Below are positions 28,374 to 38,299 of a DNA stretch of 64,000 nucleotides, one piece after another. The stretch is from JBFFMO01 sp041390025 (lineage in GTDB: Bacteria; Myxococcota_A; Bradymonadia; Bradymonadales; Bradymonadaceae), in contig JAWKQR010000008.1 in the NCBI GenBank assembly GCA_041390025.1, positions 62,001-126,000 of the forward strand. Direction: 5' to 3'. Under the pieces are notes generated by a model that made no database searches, was not told the origin of the DNA, and saw nothing but the letters and a program-made list of their open reading frames with translations. The first letter of the stretch is position 1. The number at the start of each line of letters is the position of its first letter. A program made the position numbers and the translations under genes.

Positions 28374-30960
28374 TCAGTTCGCCACAAAATTCAGGATGCG
28401 ACCTTTGACGAAGACGATCTTCCGGATCGTCTTGCCCTCAAGATGTTTTTGAACGTTGTCGTCTTGTTGCGCGATGGCAACAGCAGTGGCTTCATCGGCA
28501 TCGGTTGGACAATCCACGGTCGCGCGCAGTTTTCCCATGATCTGCACCGCGAGTGGGTAACTCGCCGAAACCAGCAGCGACTCGTCGTAGGTTGGCCAAG
28601 CCGCCAGCGAGATCGACTCGGTGTTGCCAAGGCGCTGCCAAATCTCCTCGGTCAGGTGCGGCGCGTACGGTCCCAGAATCTGGACGAATGGCGCGACCAC
28701 CTCGTGGGGCACCGCGTCGAGTTTGTAGAGGTAATTGACGAACTCCATCATCGACGCGATCGCGGTGTTAAAGCGTAGCTCCTCGGTGTCTTCGGTGACC
28801 TTCTTGATGGTCTTGTGAAGCTCACGCAGGGTATCGGCTGACGCCGCCTGTGGTGAGACCTTGTCCGAGAGGCCATCGTCACCGCAGAACAGGCGCCAGA
28901 CGCGCGACAGGAAGCGGTGAACGCCTCCACGTTTCGAGGGTTCCACGGCTTCATCTGTTCGAGGGGCCCATGAACATTTCGTACAAACGCAGGGTGTCGG
29001 CGCCAAACTCGTCGATGACTTGGTCGGGATTGACGACGTTTCCACGCGACTTCGACATCTTTTCGGTGAGCTCCAGAAGCTCGAAGCCATCCTCAGGGTG
29101 CACAGCCTTTTCGTCTTTCCAAACGATGTCGTCGGCGTGAACCGTACGGGGCAGCGCGTCCGGGTGTTTGTCGCGTTCGTAAAACGGAATGCGCTTTCCG
29201 TCAGGTGTCTCGTAATACTCGTACGCTAGGCCCAAGATCATGCCTTGATTCACGATGCGCTGGAACGGCTCACGGGTGGAGACCAAGCCACAATCGTAGA
29301 GCACTTTGTGCCAGAAACGCGCGTACAGCAGGTGAAGGACTGCGTGCTCGGTGCCGCCGACGTACAGGTCAACGTTCATCCAGTATTTTTCTTTCTCGGG
29401 GTCCCAGGCGGCGTTGTTGTTTTTGGGGTCGATGTAACGCAGGTAGTACCAGCACGAGCCCGCCCACTGAGGCATGGTGTTCGTCTCACGCATGGCGGCC
29501 AGACCCGTGGCCGAATCCGTAGTTTTCAGCCACTCTTCGGCGCGCGCCAGAGGCGGTTCGCCGTCACCGGTCGGCTTGAAGTCCTCGAGTTCTGGAAGGC
29601 GCAAGGGCAGTGCTTCTTCGGGAATCGCCGTGTGCGTTCCGTCTTCGCGGTGGATGATTGGGAAGGGTTCGCCCCAGTAGCGCTGGCGGGAAAACAACCA
29701 GTCCCGAAGCTTGTAGTTGATGGCGCCTTTGCCGGCCCCGCGCTCCTCAAGCCAAGCGGCGATGGTCTTCTTGGCGGTGGGAACGTCCATCCCGTCAAGG
29801 ATGCCCGAGTTGACCAGCTTTCCATCGCCTGTGTAGGCGGCTTCGTGGACGTCTCCACCCGCAACGACTTCAACGATCGGAAGGCCGAACGTCTTTGCAA
29901 ACTCCCAGTCGCGCTCGTCGTGGCCAGGAACCGCCATGATGGCGCCGGTGCCGTAGGACGCCAAAACATAGTCCGCGATCCACACGGGGATGCGTTCTTG
30001 GTTGACGGGGTTAATGGCGTAAGCGCCAGTGAAGACGCCGGTCTTACCCTTCTGCAGGTCGGTGCGTTGCAGGTCGCTTTTTCGGCTCGCCTCCTCACGG
30101 TAGGCGTCGACTGCGCTGCGTTGTTCGGTCGAGGTAATCGCGTCGACCAACGCGTGCTCGGGCGCTAAAACCATGTACGTTGCGCCAAACAAGGTGTCCG
30201 GGCGAGTGGTGAACACGCGGATGTTGCCGTGCGTGCCGTTGGCCGTCTCGGCGTCAATCGCAAAATCCACCTCGGCACCAAGCGACCGGCCGATCCAATT
30301 GCGTTGCATGTCCTTGAGGTAATCTGGCCAGTCCAGAAGGTCGAGGTCTTCGATCAACTGGTCTGCGTAGGCCGTAATGCGCAACATCCACTGGCGCATC
30401 GGTTTGCGGATGACGGGATAACCGCCGCGCTCGCTCTTGCCGTCGATGACTTCTTCGTTCGCCAACACGGTGCCCAGCGCAGGACACCAGTTGACAGGGA
30501 CTTCCGCCATGTACGCGAGCCCGCGCTCGTACAATTTGAGGAAGATCCACTGCGTCCAACGGTAGTATTCGACGTCGGTTGTGTTGATCTCACGCTGCCA
30601 ATCGTAGTTAAAGCCGAGCCGGCGCAGCTGCTTCTTGAACGTGTCGATGTTCTTTTGCGTCGTCACCGCAGGGTGAGTGCCGGTCTCGATGGCGTACTGT
30701 TCAGCAGGCAGACCGAATGCATCCCAGCCCATGGGGTGAAGCACATTGAAACCGCGGCACTTTTTGTAACGCGCCACGATGTCGGTTGCCGTGTATCCTT
30801 CACAATGTCCAACGTGCAGGCCCGAGCCGGAGGGGTAGGGGAACATGTCGAGTACGTAGAACTTGGGCCGAGAGAAGTCGTCTTCGGTCCGGAACGTATG
30901 ATTTGCTTCCCAGTAGTCTTGCCACTTAGGCTCGATTTCTTGCGGTTTGTATTCGGTCAT
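28374..30960 (-). pseudogene. leuS: Leucyl-tRNA synthetase, interrupted by two 1-base deletions as sequenced
   Basis: Charges tRNA-Leu. From the ATG at 30960 (AAGGAG site) the frame shows the HIGH-type motif PYPSGSGLHVGHCEGY, the editing domain and EKMSKSRGN. It then breaks after MFMGP at a CCCC run (+ strand 28963-28966). The next 13 codons (LEQMKPWNPRNVE) continue in a second frame. A second break near 28923-28928 moves into a third frame that runs GVHRFLSRVWRLF to the normal end VFVKGRILNFVAN. Restoring one base at each site gives 862 residues, the family length. Since LeuRS is essential, sequence error is more likely than a dead gene, unless another copy exists. Confidence 0.9.
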
Positions 30961-31020
30961 TTGCACTTCTCCTTGCGGGCTAGGCGAAGGCATAGCCCAC
31001 TGTGCGGGGGCCGACAAGCC

Positions 31021-31058
31021 GTGGATCCACAAACGCACAATGCGGACATAATTGTGCG
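31021..31058. other. Paired inverted repeats in the leuS/lipoprotein divergent region
   Basis: GTGGATCCAC is a perfect 10-base palindrome at 31021-31030. Just after it, CGCACAAT (31034-31041) and its exact complement ATTGTGCG (31051-31058) flank a 9-base spacer. They lie between two divergent genes and could be an operator or an RNA hairpin. No matching site was found elsewhere by eye. Confidence 0.45.
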
Positions 31059-31138
31059 GTGTTTGATGGTTGTTCTGTCGATCCCGTTCATCGGTCGTTC
31101 GCGATACAAGTCGCCTCAGTTGAGTATGAAAAAACGTT

Positions 31139-33433
31139 ATGGTGTGTGTGCTTGCTCTCGCTGTTTCCGCGTGTGCAACATCCGATTCAGCCCGTCAAAC
31201 CTGGCCGACCGTGGACGCCCTTCCACAAACTCCGCCGAAAGATCTTGAGGTGGCAAAGCCTGTCGCGATGCTCGCGCAGGGCACAGACGGTTTCACATGG
31301 GTGGTGGGCGTGCTCCCCGATGATGCGGTGCCGGGACGGAGCTTTTCGGCCCGCTTTGCCGGGGATTGGCCGCTGAACATGCCGAGGCCTTCACTTGCCA
31401 GCGGTCACGTGGCGAAACGGGTTGGCGACAACGCCGCGGTGGTGTCGCTTGATTACGCGTGATGCCTGACGCGGAGCTGGAAGGCCTCGAAGTGACGTGG
31501 GACGACGCACGTGTTGTGGGCAAAGGGCTTGGCGTGCTCTCCGAGGTGTCAGACGGGGTGGCGAAATTCAGCGTCGAGGAGACCGCGGGGGTCAAACCCG
31601 GCGACGTCTACGCTGTAATCGCTGCCGCAGACAACGAGCAGGTACAGATCTCACGGCGTCTAAAGACTGTTTGCATGGTGGCATTGGTTCAAGAGGCCGC
31701 CGTCAGTTGCCGGATCTGGCCCGGTCAATCGTCACTGCCCGTGCGCCCCGTGACGGTCGGTGACGGGGTCGTGTTTTTGGAGCACACGTATGGCACCGCG
31801 CCTCGCCCAGCTGAGGTGCATGTGCTGGAGGTCATCAACGGCGACGACTCCATTCGTGAGCACGTCACACGCGCGCTGAAGGCGTTTGCGTCCAAGATTC
31901 CGTCTGCTCAGGTGACGATCCGTGACGTCGAAGGCTCTTCGGATCCAGAGCGCCAAGACTTCTACCACACTGCCGAAAGGGTGAAATACTCGGGAACACC
32001 CGTCATTGTGGTCGGCGTGTCGAGGCGCGAGGTCAACGGCCGACAGCACGTGTTTGTCAATCTACACCGGCGTGGGGCCGGTCGTGGGGCCAGGATGGTG
32101 GCCGCGCCGCCCGATCGTGGCATCGATTTGGGGCCTGTCGATGAATTGGGCGCATCGCTTGATTCCTTCGCCGGGCTCGTGTTTGCCGCCGTTCAGATCT
32201 ATCGCGGGCAGACCTCCGAAGCGTTGGTCTTGCTCAAACAGTTGCTGTCGTCGCCCAAGCTTGATGGGCCGATGCGCTGGCACGCGCGTGACCAGTTTGC
32301 GATGCGATGGCTGGGCCTTGGAAACTTTCAGGAGGCGCTGTGGCTCGTGAGTCAGGACATGGCTGTCGCCAACAAAGCAGGAAATCGGGACGCGTACCTG
32401 AACGCGCTTGGAACGGCAGTGCGCCTGTTCGATCATCGTAACTTGAAGTCTCGAGCGGTGGAGCTTTCACAGGAATACCTGACGGCCCGCGCGTCCGAGA
32501 AACCCGACGCTGCGTATCGATCCGCGTTGGGCATGCACGTCGAAATGCTGCTCGGAAACGACCGGGTTGATGATGCGCGTCAACGTGTCGCGGAGTTGGA
32601 GTCGCTTTGTCCGAGCGGGTGCGAGGGCGATCTCGTGTCCATGTTGTCGGCCGCTTTTTGGGCCACGCCACGCGAGGCCGTCGAGTTTCAAGACGAACTT
32701 TTGGCCAAGATTACAGCGTTGTCGGAAGCGCGCGGTGGTGAGTCGTTGGCCGCGTTGCGGATTTACCAAGGGCTGCGCGCCATGGGCACGGGGAATCTTG
32801 AAGAGGCCGTGATCGCATTCTTGGAGGCGGAGCGACTCTACGAAGCACTTTCGTACCCAAGCGGCGTGGCCCGCGCCAGATACTTCCGCATGATGACGGA
32901 GATGGCGCGCAAAGAGCCGAACGCCGCGCTAGAGGCGGGCGCCGGCGCGATTGATATCCAGCGAGAGCTGCAGGATTTCGCGGACGTCGCGGTGATCTAT
33001 GAGCGTTTGGCGACTCTGTACACATCGTTCGACCCTGCAAAGGAGCCTGGCCCTTACTTGTCGGCGGCCGGCGAAGTGCTCGCCGAGTACGTCCAATCCT
33101 CGCTGGCGTCCGGAAACATGGGGAAAGCCGCCGAGTCACTGTTCACGATGGCGTCGTTCCTCATGCGGCTGGGACAGTTGGACGAGTCAAAAATGCTGTT
33201 GCGTCGGGCCGTGGGGTATAGCATCACGGCGGCCAGGTTTGACATGACGGCACTTTGCCATCTATCCCTCGCACACATCGCTCGTGAACAAGGCGATTTC
33301 GAAGAATTCAAGGGAGAAGTGGAACGCCCGACTGATGGGCGGCATCGCCAAAGATCCCGCGATTCTCGAAGCCATTGAGCGCAGCTTGAACCCACCGGAA
33401 CCGGAACCTGAGGACCCAACGCGGTTACTGTGA
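31139..33433 (+). pseudogene. TPR-containing lipoprotein, frame broken by single-base indels
   Basis: One gene read in pieces. The first frame gives a lipoprotein signal (VCVLALAVSAC) and stops at 31462. The second (31462-33378) carries the bulk: a beta-rich region, then tandem TPR-like helices from about its residue 230 (for example SEALVLLKQLLSS, EEAVIAFLEAERLYEAL). The last codons resume in another frame after the GGG at 33312-33314 (EKWNARLMGGIAKDPA) and end at 33433, one base before manA. If the A-run at 31129-31134 is one base too long, the start becomes ATG at 31126 (MKNVMVCVL). With these three corrections the length is exactly 768 codons plus stop. Function unknown; probably an outer-membrane or periplasmic scaffold. 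Confidence 0.75.
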
Positions 33434-33434
33434 C

Positions 33435-34373
33435 ATGTCGGAAGAAGGGCGTTTTTACAAGATGACCCCGCGTCTGATGCCGCGGGTTTGGGGAGGGCAC
33501 CGACTGGACCGGATGTTTGGTGGCGCGTTGTTCGAGCAACCCATCGGCGAGGCATGGCTCGTCGCGGACTTGCCCGAGGGTGCCTCGACAGTCGCCGACG
33601 GTCGAACCCTGACGGACGTTGTTCGGGAGCACGGCCAAAGCATGCACGGAGCGTTCGGTGATCGGTTTCCGTTGCTGGTTAAAGTCATTGATGCGGAGGC
33701 TGACCTGAGCATCCAGGTCCATCCCGGCCCAGACGACGTCGCGTATTTTGAGGGCGCGCGCTCCAAAGACGAGTGCTGGCTGATCCTCGACGCTCGACCC
33801 GGTGCCACGATCTACCTGGGGTTCAAGGCCGTCTACTCCGAGTCCCAAGTCCTAGAGGCTTTGGAAGCAGGTACGATCACAAAACTGTTGCGAGAGGTGC
33901 CCGTGGAGGCGGGGGACGTATTCCGAATTCCGCCGGGGACTGTGCACGCCATCCGGCGCGGCATCACATTGCTGGAGGTTCAAGAGCCTTCGGACACGAC
34001 GTTTCGGGTCTACGACTACGGCCGGCCGGGCCTAGACGGTCTGCCGCGTCCTCTGCACGTCGAGGAGGCACTTCAAGTCGCACAGCTGAATGTGGCGAAG
34101 TCGTCTCCCGCCCGAGTGCTAGGGCCGTGGACTGTCCACGCCGTGGGCAATCACTACGCGATGTTGCAGACCACGCTCGATGGCCCATTGGAGATGGCGT
34201 GGCAGGGGCCCTACGTCGTCGTGGCCTTGGACGAGGTGGAGGTTTCCACTGCTTCTCAATCCGAGACACTCGCACCTCTTGAGTGTGTCGTGGTCCCGAG
34301 CGCGACCCGCGTCACCGTGGTCGGCACCGGCCGAGTGGTGGTCGCGCTGTCACATGTTCCACGTGATTTGTGA
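33435..34373 (+). CDS. manA: Mannose-6-phosphate isomerase, class I
   Basis: Interconverts fructose-6-P and mannose-6-P, feeding GDP-mannose and glycan synthesis. A 312-residue cupin of the short (Bacillus-type) class I family, starting RLMPRVWGGHRL. Zinc ligands are visible in SIQVHPGPDD (Gln and His), the Glu of SKDECW and the His of PPGTVHAI. The Arg of YDYGRPG fits the phosphate site. It starts one base after the corrected end of the preceding gene. Confidence 0.92.
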   Translation: MSEEGRFYKMTPRLMPRVWGGHRLDRMFGGALFEQPIGEAWLVADLPEGASTVADGRTLTDVVREHGQSMHGAFGDRFPLLVKVIDAEADLSIQVHPGPDDVAYFEGARSKDECWLILDARPGATIYLGFKAVYSESQVLEALEAGTITKLLREVPVEAGDVFRIPPGTVHAIRRGITLLEVQEPSDTTFRVYDYGRPGLDGLPRPLHVEEALQVAQLNVAKSSPARVLGPWTVHAVGNHYAMLQTTLDGPLEMAWQGPYVVVALDEVEVSTASQSETLAPLECVVVPSATRVTVVGTGRVVVALSHVPRDL

Positions 34374-34410
34374 AACTTGTGTGGATGACGAACATCTCAC
34401 GTCTCATTCG

Positions 34411-34439
34411 TTGACCGCGCTGGCGTACTGACCTAGCTT
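34411..34439 (+). promoter_or_regulatory. Possible promoter of gshA
   Basis: TTGACC, a 17-base spacer and TAGCTT (weak -10, 3/6) end 32 bases before the gshA ATG. Confidence 0.3.
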
Positions 34440-34471
34440 GCGCGCCGCGATTCAGCTTTCCCGAGCGTGAA

Positions 34472-35815
34472 ATGTCCCGAGACCAGAAGCAGGACGATTC
34501 GTTTCTGACAGGCCGCGAGCAACTGCTTGCGTACTTCCAGAGTGGCGCCAAACCTCGTGACGCTCGTGGGATCGGCACCGAGCACGAGAAATTCGTGTGG
34601 GATGCCAAGACCGGCCGTTTGATCGGATTCGACCGCATCGAGTGGATCCTGAACAACGTCGCGGACCGGTTTGGCTGGGAGCGGGGATACGATGGTGATC
34701 GGGTGGTCGCGCTTGAACGAGGCGACGAAGCCATTAGCCTCGAACCCGGCGGCCAGTTCGAACTCTCGGGCGGCATCAAACGAACCATTCATGAGACCGA
34801 GGAAGAGCTCGACCGACACTTCGACGAGCTCGCGGCTGTGGTCGGCGACGACGTGATCTTCACGTGTTGGGGCATGAACCCTTACGACGAGCTCGACGAC
34901 ATCGAGTGGGTTCCAAAGTCTCGGTATGCGATCATGCGTGAGTACCTGCCGACCAAGGGCGATCGGGCTCACTGGATGATGAAGTTGACGTGCACGATCC
35001 AAGCGAACATGGACTTCACCTCCGAAGCGGACGCCGTGTCGATCCTGCGTCTGGGCTACCTGGCCTCGCCGTTTGTCCACGCACTCTTTGCGAATAGCCC
35101 CATCGACCGCGGCGAGGTCAACGGTTACCAGTCCATGCGCGGCCACATCTGGACACGAATGGACAACGACCGATCGGGAGTGCCCCCGTTTGTGCTGAAC
35201 GATTCTTGGGGCTTTGAAGACTACCTTGAGTGGGTGCTGGACGTCCCGATGTTCTTCATCCGCCGCGACGGCAAGTACATCAACATGGCCGGCCACTCGT
35301 TCCGTGCGTTTATGCTGGAGGGTTACCAAGGGCACCGCGCCACGATGGGTGACTTTGAGCTTCATCTTTCGACGGCATTTCCAGAGGTTCGCCTCAAGCG
35401 TTACATCGAGGTGCGCTGCGGCGACGGGGGCCCGCGATCCCACATGTTGGCACTGCCGGCGCTGTGGAAAGGGTTGCTTTACGACGACCAGGCGCGCGAA
35501 GAGGCACTCGCGTTGGTCGCTTTGGACGACATCGCGGAGCTGCGCTCTCTCTATGAAGTCGCGTCGAAAGATGGCATCCACGGCCGAACGCAGCGCGTCG
35601 TTTTCATCGACGTTGCACGGAAGCTGGTTGAGATCGCCCGGGCGGGACTTGACCGAATCGCCGATCAGCACGGCCACGAGTCCGAGGCACCTTACCTGTC
35701 CGTGCTCGAGACGATCCTGGACCGCAAGGAGTCCGAGGCCGACCGATTCCTGATGGCTTTCGAAGCCCACCCCGCACGGCTTGCCGTGATTCGTGCCTTC
35801 GACCTCATGCGTTAG
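34472..35815 (+). CDS. gshA: Glutamate-cysteine ligase, plant/proteobacterial type
   Basis: The first, ATP-dependent step of glutathione synthesis. A 447-residue GCS2-family enzyme, recognised by GIGTEHEKFVWD, SLEPGGQFELSGG, CWGMNPYDEL, MMKLTCTIQANMDF and GYQSMRGHIWTRMD. Length and motifs match the plant-type enzymes found in Alphaproteobacteria, Xanthomonads and Myxococcota rather than E. coli GshA. No gshB is nearby. It ends exactly against the stop of the convergent Cys-rich gene. Confidence 0.93.
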   Translation: MSRDQKQDDSFLTGREQLLAYFQSGAKPRDARGIGTEHEKFVWDAKTGRLIGFDRIEWILNNVADRFGWERGYDGDRVVALERGDEAISLEPGGQFELSGGIKRTIHETEEELDRHFDELAAVVGDDVIFTCWGMNPYDELDDIEWVPKSRYAIMREYLPTKGDRAHWMMKLTCTIQANMDFTSEADAVSILRLGYLASPFVHALFANSPIDRGEVNGYQSMRGHIWTRMDNDRSGVPPFVLNDSWGFEDYLEWVLDVPMFFIRRDGKYINMAGHSFRAFMLEGYQGHRATMGDFELHLSTAFPEVRLKRYIEVRCGDGGPRSHMLALPALWKGLLYDDQAREEALALVALDDIAELRSLYEVASKDGIHGRTQRVVFIDVARKLVEIARAGLDRIADQHGHESEAPYLSVLETILDRKESEADRFLMAFEAHPARLAVIRAFDLMR

Positions 35816-37924
35816 TCACGGGTAACACACGTTGGGTTGACCCAAGCTCGGCGACTTGCAGCGGTAACCATCGCGGCACTGCGTGTCGGTGAGGCAACTC
35901 TTGAAGCAGTAAGCCTCGTTCCCTTCGACGGGAATGCACGTGCTGCCGATCGGGCAGGTGTTTGTTTGAGAGCAGTCTTGCAGGCAGTAGCCGTCTTTGA
36001 AGCCTCCACCAGCGACGCACGCGGCCCTTTCCCTGCCGTCGCACTCTTGAAACCCATTGCAAGGTTGGCCAACGGCCCGAGTTCCCAGCGGCACACATTC
36101 CTTAATGCCATCGTTGTCGGCGTCGTAGCACGCATATCCGACGCGGCATTCGGTGTCGGCGGCGCAGTTTGAGGCGCAACTGCCGATGCCGTTGGAGGAG
36201 TCCACAAAACCGCAGTGGGCACCTGCCCCACAGACCGCATCGTTGGTGCAGCTTGTGATGCAGTAGCCGCCGGGCCAGGGCAGGCAGAGCCCTTCGACAC
36301 CCCCGGCGCATTCCCATCGGCCGGCACAGGCACTTCCGATCGTGCCAGTTCCCGTCCCAGAGGGTACGCATTCCTTAACCCCATCATTGTCACGGTCGTC
36401 ACACCCGTAACCGTCGGCGCGGCAATCGGCATCTACGCTGCAGTTTTGAACGCACAACCCTTTGGCGCTTGCGGTGTCGTAGAATGCGCAGTGATACAGC
36501 GAGAAGTTGCCGCAACTCAGCGAACATGCCTCTGTGCAGTACCCGTCCTTCCAACCCTGAGTTTCGTTAATGCAGATCGCGTCTTGCCCGCTCGCGCATG
36601 TTGCGACGTTGGCACACGGTTCGCCGATCTGGGCCGTGCCCACGCCACTTGGCAGGCAGGCGTAGTCCAAGCCCGAGAAACGGGCCACGCACTCGTAGCC
36701 GTCTCGGCATGAGGTGGTTTCACACGATTGCGCACAGATATGTTCGCCGGTTTTCGTCAGCACACAGGCGCTGCCCGTTGGGCAGTCACTCGGGTCTAGG
36801 CACTCTGTCAGCGTGCAGTATCCGTCCGTCCAGTCGATGTCGTTGATGCACACGGCCTCCGGACCTCCGGCGCAGTCCTGCACCACGTCGCAAGGTTGGC
36901 CAATGAGACCCGTGCCCACACCCGCCGGTGCACATGTGGAGCGGGGGTCCTTTCCGTAAGGAAAACACTGGTATCCGGGGCGACAGTCGTTATCGCCTTG
37001 GCAATTAGGCATGCACATGGCGGTGTCGCCAGCGGCCACACAAAAAGACCCTCCCGGGCAGTCAGCGTCCGAGATGCAATACGTGGAGCAGTAGCCGCCC
37101 ACAAATCCATCTGCTGCCGGCAGGCACGCGCTGTCAAAGTATGTGGTCACACACTGCGATGCGTCGGTGCAAGGCGTGCCGGGTTTGCCAAAGGTCGAAC
37201 GGGGAGCACATAACAAGCCATCGCCAAAGAAGTCCCGGCATTCGTAGCCCGATCGGCAGTCGCTGTTGGTGGCGCACTTGGCCATGCACGCCCGTCCGTT
37301 GCAGTGCCCATTGGGTCCGCACTCGGCGTCGTCTCGACAACTCCCCGAGCAGTATCCGTCATCCCACCCGCTGTTCTTGATGCAGACGCCAAGCTGGCAC
37401 TCTTCGTCGGTGGTGCAAGCGCTGCCAGACGGGAGTTTACAGTCGTTATCGCTGGATCGGTCGCAGGAGGTCGGGCAGCAGCCGTCGTCGTCTTGGCACA
37501 CTTGCACAGGGGTCATCACGCATGCGGTGTTGCAGGTGCTGACCGATCCCTTGAAGACCGGAATCATGCATGCGTCGTTCGATGTACAACTCGATTCCAC
37601 GATGCATGCGCCAGGTCCTGACCCGATGCCCCGATCGCAGGTCTCACCGGGATCGACGATCTGGTTGCCGCAATTGACCGAGCAGTCGTCGTCGGTCTCC
37701 TGCGTACACCCCTGTGGACAACAGCCGTCATTGGACGTGCAAGCCACGACGTCGGTGGCCTGGCAGACCACATTGCAGCTCTGGGGCTCGCCCACCAACT
37801 CCCGATTGACGCAGGCGACGGAGTTACACGTGGTTGGGCAGTTGCCGTCGCATGTTTCGCCGGGATCCAAAACTCGGTTGCCGCACAAAGTGGGTCGATA
37901 TTGTTCGTCGTGGATTCGACACAT
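35816..37924 (-). CDS. Large Cys-rich putative surface lipoprotein with DUF4215-like motifs
   Basis: The intact frame encodes 702 residues with a Cys about every ten residues. The N-terminal part has two DUF4215-like motifs (CGNRVLDPGETCDG, CGNQIVDPGETCDRG) and CCPQGC/CCPTSC units. The rest has five or six repeats of about 80-90 residues built on DCRxGYEC, CxPxGxGTxxIGxPC, AxCIN, WxDGYC. The frame has no signal peptide. Upstream, a lipoprotein signal (LSALILAIGAC) joins it in frame, and its ATG at 38057 connects only if the run of six A at 38045-38050 is really five. The corrected protein is 746 residues. Probably a disulfide-rich cell-surface protein; ligand unknown. Confidence 0.8.
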   Translation of the reverse strand: MCRIHDEQYRPTLCGNRVLDPGETCDGNCPTTCNSVACVNRELVGEPQSCNVVCQATDVVACTSNDGCCPQGCTQETDDDCSVNCGNQIVDPGETCDRGIGSGPGACIVESSCTSNDACMIPVFKGSVSTCNTACVMTPVQVCQDDDGCCPTSCDRSSDNDCKLPSGSACTTDEECQLGVCIKNSGWDDGYCSGSCRDDAECGPNGHCNGRACMAKCATNSDCRSGYECRDFFGDGLLCAPRSTFGKPGTPCTDASQCVTTYFDSACLPAADGFVGGYCSTYCISDADCPGGSFCVAAGDTAMCMPNCQGDNDCRPGYQCFPYGKDPRSTCAPAGVGTGLIGQPCDVVQDCAGGPEAVCINDIDWTDGYCTLTECLDPSDCPTGSACVLTKTGEHICAQSCETTSCRDGYECVARFSGLDYACLPSGVGTAQIGEPCANVATCASGQDAICINETQGWKDGYCTEACSLSCGNFSLYHCAFYDTASAKGLCVQNCSVDADCRADGYGCDDRDNDGVKECVPSGTGTGTIGSACAGRWECAGGVEGLCLPWPGGYCITSCTNDAVCGAGAHCGFVDSSNGIGSCASNCAADTECRVGYACYDADNDGIKECVPLGTRAVGQPCNGFQECDGRERAACVAGGGFKDGYCLQDCSQTNTCPIGSTCIPVEGNEAYCFKSCLTDTQCRDGYRCKSPSLGQPNVCYP

Positions 37925-38205
37925 TTCCGTCGCGACTTCGCACGTGCCGCACCAATCCGCATTTGACGTACAAGGCCGGGGTTGTGAGGGAGGTGGTTTG
38001 TTGTCAACGCTGCAGGCACCGATCGCGAGAATCAGGGCGCTCAGAAAAAATCCGCATTTTCTGCTCCAGCGTGCATGATGGTGTAAGCGGACGTGGTACC
38101 GAAACCCACATGGAAACTCAAGGTTTCATGCGAAGAGGGCCGGCTTTCTGGTTTTTGTCCGCGCTCATGGTTCACGTGCGTCGTCGGTTTGGTTGATCGC
38201 CGCGC

Positions 38206-38234
38206 TTGAATATCGAGGCGCCTCTCCCTATAGT
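38206..38234 (+). promoter_or_regulatory. Predicted sigma-70 promoter of the 476-residue Cys-rich lipoprotein
   Basis: TTGAAT, a 17-base spacer and TATAGT (5/6) would start transcription near 38241, about 59 bases before the ATG. Confidence 0.5.
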
Positions 38235-38299
38235 GCGCCCCTTAATCTGACGGAATGTGTAGTGTTTGCGCGTCAGCGCAACGGGAGTGAGTGATTCAT

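Noticed and set aside
30961..31125. T-box leader for leuS
   Set aside because: The leuS upstream region lacks a T-box-like bulge sequence and an intrinsic terminator; only the palindromes noted separately are present.
34433..35770. Long open frame opposite gshA on the minus strand
   Set aside because: Antisense shadow of a GC-rich gene; the translated sequence shows no family signature, while gshA matches its family throughout.
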